DNA from: Ga0077553 sp038215275
GTDB lineage: Bacteria; Acidobacteriota; Terriglobia; Bryobacterales; Bryobacteraceae
Direction of reading: 5' to 3'
Length of the DNA: 6,056 nt
Assembly (NCBI GenBank): GCA_038215275.1
Contig: JBBQRA010000305.1
Coordinates: 1-6,056, forward strand
Positions 1 to 4,671 of the stretch are shown one piece after another (the stretch's first letter is position 1; each line of letters opens with the position of its first letter). The translations under genes were made by a program, and so were the position numbers. The notes under the pieces are model-generated. The model worked only from the letters and a program-made list of their open reading frames with translations, had not been told where the DNA came from and made no database searches.

Positions 1-1
1 T

Positions 2-433
2 GCGGTAACAGTTGAAGAACCAGTTCCACCGGCCGTCGAGCTGCCGGCATCAGTCAATCGCCCACCCGCGCCCCGCCAGCGCCGCATCGCCGCAAGAAAG
101 CCGCAGCCTCCTCCTCCTCCGGCCGTTGTCGAATCTTCCCCCGACCCCCCCGAGCCTGAGCCCGCGCCGCTCCTGCAGCTCGGCGAAGTCATCGGACCTC
201 AGCAACGCGCCGAACTCCTCCGCCAAACCGAGATCATGCTCGCTGTTTGCGAGCGCGCCGTCGCCACCGCCACGCCCCGCCTCCTCGCTTCCACCCAGGC
301 CGATCTCCTGAACCGGGTTCGTACCCTCTCCCAACTTTCTCGCGATGCCCGGGAGCGTAGCCCTGCCGAGGCCCGCAATCTCGCCGAGCGCGCCCGCCTT
401 TTCGCTGAACGTCTTCTCGACGACCTGCGCTAA
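2..433 (+). CDS. Proline-rich protein of unknown function, C-terminal 143 residues (5' end outside window)
   Basis: The frame is open from the window's left edge to a TAA at 431-433. No start is visible, so the N-terminus lies upstream. Numbering from the first full codon, residues 7-57 are a low-complexity linker with about 19 prolines, including a run of five (36-40) and an acidic Pro/Glu stretch (47-56). Residues 58-143 are predicted helical, charged and free of proline over their second half, opening with LGEVIG and ending in an Arg/Ala/Glu-rich helix (NLAERARLFAERLLDDLR). This layout, a disordered linker before a short helical tail, resembles uncharacterised proteins I recall from Acidobacteriota, but I cannot name a family. 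The missing N-terminal part may hold a signal peptide or another domain. The gene converges on the OmpA-type gene and probably ends near the shared hairpin at 444-478. The frame is trusted more than any function. Confidence 0.72.
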   Translation, partial: AVTVEEPVPPAVELPASVNRPPAPRQRRIAARKPQPPPPPAVVESSPDPPEPEPAPLLQLGEVIGPQQRAELLRQTEIMLAVCERAVATATPRLLASTQADLLNRVRTLSQLSRDARERSPAEARNLAERARLFAERLLDDLR

Positions 434-478
434 AACGAAAAAGGGCCTGGCATGGGAGTTAATCTCCCGCACCAGGCC
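434..478 (-). terminator. Intrinsic terminator of the OmpA-type gene
   Basis: The outer stem GGCCTGG (444-450) pairs perfectly with CCAGGCC (472-478). After a 3-nt internal loop the inner stem GGGAG (454-458) pairs with CTCCC (464-468), closing a 5-nt loop. Read on the minus strand the hairpin is followed at once by CCCTTTTTCGTTTT, a proper U-tract. It starts 31 bases past the ompA-type stop codon. The plus-strand side has only a weak AAAT after the stem, so termination should be mainly leftward, though the stem could also help end the converging proline-rich gene. Confidence 0.85.
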
Positions 479-509
479 AAATCGCCGCATTGCAACAGCG
501 AAGATCGTA

Positions 510-1283
510 TTATAGGGTCTTGGCAACCGTCTCGGATTTCGTCTCCGCTTTCCCTTCCGGGAGAGCGTACACTTTCACTTCCACGCGACGGTTTTGCTGA
601 CGACCGGCCTTGGTTTTGTTGTCCGCGACCGGCTGCTCAGCACCCACGCCCAGCATCTGAATCCGGCGCAGAGGAATATTATGGGCCAGCGTCAGGTAGC
701 GGACCACCGCAGTCGCCCGCCGTCGGCTCAGCTCCTCGTTGTACCTGGCGTTACCGGCCGGATCCGTGAAGCCCTGCACTTCGACCACATAGCGCTTTTG
801 GCTGGCCAGAGTTGCCGCGAAGGAATCCAATTTTGCCTTGGCGTCCGTATTCAAGTCCGCTCGGTCAAAGCCAAACACGACATTCTCGTCGCGCAACATC
901 TGATAGTTATCGAGATTCTCGTACATCCGGTCGATTGACCGCTCATTGGCGGCCGCCTTGCTGACGCCCTCTTCGGCCAAGGTAAAGGCGCCGTTGGCGC
1001 GGGTACCCGCCTCACCGGCTTTAGTGCCCGCCTGCTTAGCAAGCTCCGTAGCCGACTTCGCTTCTTGCCCGGCCCCAGTCGCTAATTCCTCAGCGCTCGA
1101 GACCTGCTTCTCCAGTTGGTCGATGTCAGCCGTGTTCTGCTTGGAGGTGGACTCCACTTGCCCCACCCGGGCATCTACCGGGGACACGGAGGCACGGACG
1201 AATCGTTTGGTCGCGCAGCCTGTACCGACGAACATCAGGGCGGCTGAGGCCAATATTAACGAACTCTTCGCGGTCAAGATCAT
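510..1283 (-). CDS. OmpA-family peptidoglycan-binding lipoprotein with an alanine-rich coiled coil
   Basis: The 257-residue protein probably links the outer membrane to peptidoglycan. Residues 1-22 form a lipoprotein-type signal with a Lys at position 6 and a hydrophobic core. Cys23 follows G-T-G, so the lipobox is recognisable but has Gly rather than Leu at -3. Residues 37-118 are rich in Ala, Glu, Lys and Gln and look like a long coiled coil or Lpp-like stalk. Residues 134-238 are the OmpA C-terminal domain: FGFDRADL (137-144), GFTDPAG with Asp174, LSRRRA (185-190) and NRRVEV (231-236). Asp174 and an Arg of the LSRRRA motif correspond to the family's diaminopimelate-binding residues. A tail of about 18 charged residues follows. 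The ATG is preceded by a strong Shine-Dalgarno site. Pal is an alternative name, but the long stalk makes the protein larger than typical Pal, and no tol genes are visible. Function is inferred from domains. Confidence 0.92.
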   Translation of the reverse strand: MILTAKSSLILASAALMFVGTGCATKRFVRASVSPVDARVGQVESTSKQNTADIDQLEKQVSSAEELATGAGQEAKSATELAKQAGTKAGEAGTRANGAFTLAEEGVSKAAANERSIDRMYENLDNYQMLRDENVVFGFDRADLNTDAKAKLDSFAATLASQKRYVVEVQGFTDPAGNARYNEELSRRRATAVVRYLTLAHNIPLRRIQMLGVGAEQPVADNKTKAGRQQNRRVEVKVYALPEGKAETKSETVAKTL

Positions 1284-1290
1284 TGGGAAA

Positions 1291-1297
1291 CTCCTTT
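1291..1297 (-). promoter_or_regulatory. Ribosome binding site of the OmpA-type gene
   Basis: On the minus strand AAAGGAG lies 7 bases before the ATG at 1283. It is the only strong Shine-Dalgarno match before a start in this window and fixes the chosen start codon. High expression of this lipoprotein would fit. Confidence 0.85.
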
Positions 1298-1350
1298 CTG
1301 CACAGAGTTATTGCAAACTGAATGCCAAACGGGTAAGTCTTTCCTTTTCA

Positions 1351-1377
1351 ATATTAAGAATCCGAACCCTGCAAAAA
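1351..1377 (-). promoter_or_regulatory. Possible promoter of the OmpA-type gene
   Basis: The 118-base gap upstream of the gene is clearly more AT-rich than its surroundings. On the minus strand it contains TAATAT (1351-1356), a good -10 candidate. TTTTTG (1372-1377) lies 15 bases upstream and is only a poor -35 match at a short spacing. It would give a leader of about 60 bases carrying the strong ribosome binding site. The -10 is plausible; the -35 is doubtful. Confidence 0.3.
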
Positions 1378-1401
1378 TTACCGACACCTCTGGCTATGCG
1401 T

Positions 1402-3102
1402 TTAAGACACTTGTACGAATTCTCGACACTGGCCGGCCTCGTCTAAAAACCGGGCGGCCCTTTCCTTACCCATGTAACGGTCTAAGAGTCCCCGCTCGCT
1501 CGTCCGCAGGTCTACGAGAATCATCCCGTCCAATGCATTGGCAAACTTCGGATCGACGCTGAATCCCAACAACTGCGCTCCCATCCGGCAGTACTGTCGC
1601 AACAGCACCGGTAACCCCTTCCCGTCGGGCTCCATATCCATAATCGGAGCGCCCAGCTCTTCCGGATCCCGTGCCATTTGCACCAACGAATCGATCTCCC
1701 AGTCCACGAGCAATTTCCGGAACGGACGCTTCGGCCGCACCAGACGCGCTAACTCCGCATCGCGCTGACGCGTGTGAAAATACCTGACAATCAAGCGTCG
1801 GGAAATCTCCGAATAGTCGTTACTAATACTCACCGCGCCAAACAGCACCGGAGCTTCCGGCCGCCGCGAAACGTACTGACCAATTCCCTTCCACAGCAGC
1901 AACAATGGCGCATACTGCCGCTGATACTCCGGCCGGACAAAACTCCGCCCCAACTCCACGGCCGGTCCGATCCGGTTCAAAAACCGCTCATCGAATGAAA
2001 ACAACGTCCGCGAATAGAGATTCTCGATCGCCACGTCCGCCGTATGCGCCAGCCGGTAGCCCCCAACAATCTCGCAGCGCTCCCGGTTCCAAATGAACAT
2101 CTGCTGATAGTGGGCATCATACCGATCCAGGTCCAGCGCCCGGCCACACCCTTCCCCGACCGCGCGAAACGTCAACTCGCGCAAGCGGCCAATTTCTCGC
2201 AGAATCGCCGGAATCTGGGGCGCCCCCGCGATCCACACCGATAGCTCCTTCGCTTCGTCCAGTTTCTGCTCCTGCGGCAGAGCAGCCACCTCCCGTTCCA
2301 GCGTCGCGCGGTCCGCCTCGGGCACTAATTCCTTGGTGCCTCCAACCGGCGCACTCACCGCTACCCGACCCCGCTTCGCCAGCAGATACGTTCGCGAACG
2401 CAGATAATCCGCCGCCGCCCGGTCGTCCCCAAAGCTATCCAGCGTCGCAGGCGGCACCGCCCGTCCCACCCGCACCTCCACCGGGTGCCCCCGCTTGTTC
2501 AAGAACTCGGCCGGCAACGCCGCGGTCCGCAGCTTGGCATTGAGAAGCCCCAACAAATGGAAGTTCACCGAGTTGCTGCCCGAAAAATGCAGCGGTATCG
2601 ATACCGCCCCGCACTTGCGCGCCAGCCACGCCGCCGAAGGAATCCATTGCGGGTCCACAATGCCCCGCCGCTTCACATCAATCGTGGACACCTCGCCTGC
2701 CGGAAACATCACTAACAAACCCCCAGCCTTCAACCAGGCCAAACACTCCCGCAGGCCCCGCGAATTGAACCGCGCCGCCTGGCTCCGATCGGCAATCGGA
2801 TCCACCCAAATACAGATCCTGTTCAGTTCCGTAATTTCGGCCAGCAGTTGATTCGTGACGATCCGGACATCGGGCCGCAGCGGAGTCAGGATCTGCGTCA
2901 GAATCAATCCCTCCAACATGCCGTACGGATGATTGCAGACAACCACCGCCGGACCGGTCTTCGGAATCCGCTCCAAGTCCGGTTGATGCAACTGGAGCTT
3001 CACTCCCAGCTCATCCAGCATCCGCCGGGTCAGCGCGCGCTCATCTCCACCGCGCATCCGGGCGTAAAAGTCCCGCAGGGCCTTGATCTGAAAGGTGTCC
3101 AT
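1402..3102 (-). CDS. Two-domain acyltransferase: PlsC-like O-acyltransferase plus OlsB-like N-acyltransferase (OlsF-type)
   Basis: The 566-residue protein joins two lipid acyltransferase modules. Residues ~30-250 are PlsC/LPLAT-like. The catalytic-histidine motif NHPYGMLEG (57-65) has His58 but Glu64 where relatives commonly have Asp, and FPAGEVS (133-139) matches the substrate-binding FPEGTRS block. Residues ~285-420 are a GNAT/OlsB-type ('hemolysin'-like) domain with REIGRLRELTFR (302-313), DRYD (326-329) and GGYRL (347-351). The C-terminal part includes LLRQYCRMGAQLLGF and ALDGMILVDL, also typical of that family. In OlsF enzymes this arrangement acylates the amino group and then the hydroxyl of ornithine, making a phosphate-free membrane lipid at the inner membrane. 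Lysine or glycine lipids are possible products. No Shine-Dalgarno site precedes the ATG, so an internal Met (16 or 28) is a possible start, but the N-terminus reads well from Met1. No clear terminator separates it from the ompA-type gene 118 bases downstream, so read-through is possible. Confidence 0.88.
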   Translation of the reverse strand: MDTFQIKALRDFYARMRGGDERALTRRMLDELGVKLQLHQPDLERIPKTGPAVVVCNHPYGMLEGLILTQILTPLRPDVRIVTNQLLAEITELNRICIWVDPIADRSQAARFNSRGLRECLAWLKAGGLLVMFPAGEVSTIDVKRRGIVDPQWIPSAAWLARKCGAVSIPLHFSGSNSVNFHLLGLLNAKLRTAALPAEFLNKRGHPVEVRVGRAVPPATLDSFGDDRAAADYLRSRTYLLAKRGRVAVSAPVGGTKELVPEADRATLEREVAALPQEQKLDEAKELSVWIAGAPQIPAILREIGRLRELTFRAVGEGCGRALDLDRYDAHYQQMFIWNRERCEIVGGYRLAHTADVAIENLYSRTLFSFDERFLNRIGPAVELGRSFVRPEYQRQYAPLLLLWKGIGQYVSRRPEAPVLFGAVSISNDYSEISRRLIVRYFHTRQRDAELARLVRPKRPFRKLLVDWEIDSLVQMARDPEELGAPIMDMEPDGKGLPVLLRQYCRMGAQLLGFSVDPKFANALDGMILVDLRTSERGLLDRYMGKERAARFLDEAGQCREFVQVS

Positions 3103-3120
3103 TCAGCCAGAGAGTACGCC

Positions 3121-3131
3121 GCAACCGTTGC
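3121..3131. repeat. Short palindrome GCAAC-C-GTTGC before the acyltransferase gene
   Basis: Five-base arms flank a single central base, ending 18 bases upstream of the acyltransferase ATG. It could be an operator half-site pair for the leftward gene, or chance. Nothing recognisable identifies a regulator. Confidence 0.3.
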
Positions 3132-3151
3132 ATCCCGATGAAGAATCCGTG

Positions 3152-3168
3152 AGTGTTCCATCAACACT
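3152..3168. repeat. Inverted repeat AGTGTT-N5-AACACT over the gcvT -35 region
   Basis: Perfect six-base arms (3152-3157 and 3163-3168) surround CCATC. The repeat covers the positions a -35 element would take for the gcvT -10 at 3181-3186. It lies in the shared divergent region, so a protein bound here could act on either gene. It could be an operator; chance formation cannot be excluded for arms this short. Confidence 0.4.
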
Positions 3169-3177
3169 GGATCCCGC

Positions 3178-3186
3178 TGCTACAAT
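3178..3186 (+). promoter_or_regulatory. Extended -10 promoter for gcvT, probably leaderless
   Basis: TGCTACAAT matches the extended -10 consensus TGnTATAAT with one mismatch. No good -35 hexamer lies 16-18 bases upstream, which extended -10 promoters can tolerate. Transcription starting about 7 bases after the hexamer would begin at 3193-3195, the gcvT ATG itself. No Shine-Dalgarno site precedes that ATG, which agrees with a leaderless message. Confidence 0.6.
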
Positions 3187-3194
3187 GAGTCTTC

Positions 3195-4286
3195 ATGCCC
3201 GCCCTCACCCCCCTCAAGACCACCCCGCTCCACGCGATCCATCGCAATTCCGGAGCAAAAATGGTGGATTTCGGCGGCTGGGACATGCCAGTCCAATACA
3301 CCGGCATCCTCGACGAACACCAAACGGTCCGCACCGCAGCCGGCCTTTTCGACGTCTCTCACATGGGCGAGATTGAGATCCGCGGCCCCCAGGCCTTCGA
3401 CCTCGTTCAGTGGGTCTCGTCCAACGACGCCTCCAAGCTCAAAATCGGCCAAGCCCACTATTCTGGCCTCCTCTATGATCACGGCGGCTTCGTCGACGAT
3501 ATCCTCGTCCATAAGGTGGCCGAGGACCACTACTTCCTTTGCGTCAACGCCTCCAATCAGGACGCCGACTACGCCCACATCGTTAGCCAGAACAAGTTCG
3601 ACGCCGAAGTTGAAAACGCCGGCGCCCACTATGCCCAGCTGGCCATTCAGGGCCCGCTCGGTCTGGCAACTCTCCAGCACCTCACCTCTACCGATCTCGC
3701 CCCCATCAAGTACTACCACTTCGTCGATGGCGAGGTCGCCGGCGTCCCCGCCCGCATCGCCCGCACAGGCTACACCGGCGAAGACGGGTTTGAAATCTAT
3801 ATACCTTCGGCCGAATCCCCCGCCATCTGGACGAAGCTCGTCGAACTCGGCGCGAAACCCGCCGGCCTCGGCGCCCGCAATACCCTTCGGCTGGAAGCCG
3901 CGATGGCCCTCTACGGACACGAGATCGACGCAACGATCTCGCCTCTCGAAGCCGGCCTTGCCTGGATCGTCAAGTTAGACAAAGGCGACTTCAATGGCCG
4001 CGCTAAACTCGCTGAGCAGAAGGCCGCGGGCATTACGCGCAAGCTCTGCGGCTTTGAGATGACGGAACGCGGCATCGGCCGCGACGGATACGAAATCTCC
4101 GTTGACGGCGTAAAGGCCGGCTGGGTCACCAGCGGCGGTCCCTCGCCCACCACAGGCAAAAACATCGGCCTCTGCTATCTTCCCCTTGCCTACGCCAACC
4201 CGGGCCAAGCCATCCAAATCAGTATTCGCAATCAGCCCGTTGGGGCTGTCGTAGTTCCAACCCCCTTTTATAAGCGAGCGAAATAG
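3195..4286 (+). CDS. gcvT: Glycine cleavage system aminomethyltransferase (T-protein)
   Basis: GcvT takes the aminomethyl group held on lipoylated H-protein, passes its one-carbon unit to tetrahydrofolate as 5,10-methylene-THF and releases ammonia in the cytoplasm. The protein is full length at 363 residues (E. coli, 364). The N-terminal folate-binding domain shows PLHAIHRNSGAKMVDFGGWDMPVQY (11-35, given here by its key blocks FGGW and MPVQY), LFDVSHMGE (51-59) and GGFVDDILV (97-105); Asp101 corresponds to the catalytic aspartate. ARTGYTGEDGFEIY and RLEAAM follow, then ISPLEAGLAWIVKLDKGDFNGR, represented by SPLEAGLAW and KGDFNGR. The C-terminal barrel has VTSGGPSPT and ends with the usual VVPTPFYKR. 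The ATG was chosen because the conserved start of the fold follows directly; an upstream ATG at 3185 is out of frame. gcvH starts 3 bases after the stop, implying translational coupling. Confidence 0.97.
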   Translation: MPALTPLKTTPLHAIHRNSGAKMVDFGGWDMPVQYTGILDEHQTVRTAAGLFDVSHMGEIEIRGPQAFDLVQWVSSNDASKLKIGQAHYSGLLYDHGGFVDDILVHKVAEDHYFLCVNASNQDADYAHIVSQNKFDAEVENAGAHYAQLAIQGPLGLATLQHLTSTDLAPIKYYHFVDGEVAGVPARIARTGYTGEDGFEIYIPSAESPAIWTKLVELGAKPAGLGARNTLRLEAAMALYGHEIDATISPLEAGLAWIVKLDKGDFNGRAKLAEQKAAGITRKLCGFEMTERGIGRDGYEISVDGVKAGWVTSGGPSPTTGKNIGLCYLPLAYANPGQAIQISIRNQPVGAVVVPTPFYKRAK

Positions 4287-4289
4287 CCC

Positions 4290-4664
4290 ATGTATCCAGA
4301 AAACTACCGCTATACCAAAGAGCATGAATGGGTTCTGGCCGACGGTGACACCGGCACCATCGGCATCACCGACCACGCCCAGTCCGAACTCGGCGACATC
4401 GTCTTCGTCGACCTGCCCAAAGTCGGAGCCACCATTGAACAGGGCAAGACCTTCGGCTCCGTCGAAAGTGTCAAGGCCGTCTCCGACCTCTATGCGCCCG
4501 TCACCGGCGAAGTCATCGAAGTGAATGGCGATCTCAACGCTAAGCCAGAAGCGTTGAACTCCGACCCGCACGGCGCCGCCTGGCTCATCAAGGTGAAGGT
4601 CTCGCAGCCCGCCGAAATTGACGGCCTGCTCTCCGCCGCCGACTATCAGGCCTACCTCGGCTAA
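4290..4664 (+). CDS. gcvH: Glycine cleavage system H-protein (lipoyl carrier)
   Basis: GcvH is the small soluble shuttle whose lipoyl arm carries the aminomethyl group from the P-protein to GcvT and is reoxidised by the L-protein. At 124 residues it matches the family length. It opens with YRYTKEHEWV (6-15), continues with GITDHAQSELGDIVFVDLP (25-43) and has the lipoylation motif GSVESVKAVSDLYAP (56-70), with Lys62 as the modified residue. VTGEVIEVN and the late block DPHGAAWLIKVK are also standard. No key residue is missing. It begins 3 bases after gcvT with only a weak Shine-Dalgarno-like GCGAG upstream, so its translation probably depends on ribosomes finishing gcvT. A membrane glycosyltransferase gene follows after 7 bases. 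Confidence 0.98.
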   Translation: MYPENYRYTKEHEWVLADGDTGTIGITDHAQSELGDIVFVDLPKVGATIEQGKTFGSVESVKAVSDLYAPVTGEVIEVNGDLNAKPEALNSDPHGAAWLIKVKVSQPAEIDGLLSAADYQAYLG

Positions 4665-4671
4665 GCCTCTA

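Noticed and set aside
50..526. Antisense frame (158 codons) over the proline-rich gene and the terminator
   Set aside because: It crosses the intrinsic terminator and is rich in Gly/Arg/Leu. The plus-strand frame has a coherent linker and helical tail.
1284..1401. Terminator for the acyltransferase gene or a small gene in the gap before the OmpA-type gene
   Set aside because: A minus-strand TAATTTTTG occurs, but no stable stem precedes it, and short frames here lack a start with a ribosome site.
3103..3125. Mirror-image leaderless promoter (TACTCT) for the acyltransferase
   Set aside because: The hexamer is a weak -10 match with no -35 and no extended -10 TG, so it is not supported beyond position.
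3169..3174. GGATCC palindrome next to the gcvT promoter
   Set aside because: A six-base palindrome is expected by chance in GC-rich DNA and adds nothing to the larger inverted repeat beside it.
3103..3194. Glycine riboswitch upstream of gcvT
   Set aside because: Only 92 bases separate the divergent genes, no tandem aptamer-like structure is visible, and the best promoter leaves no leader to host one.
3180..3920. Long open frame (246 codons) antisense to gcvT
   Set aside because: It is Gly/Val/Glu-biased, as expected from the reverse complement of a C-ending, GC-rich gene, and lies entirely opposite the unmistakable gcvT.
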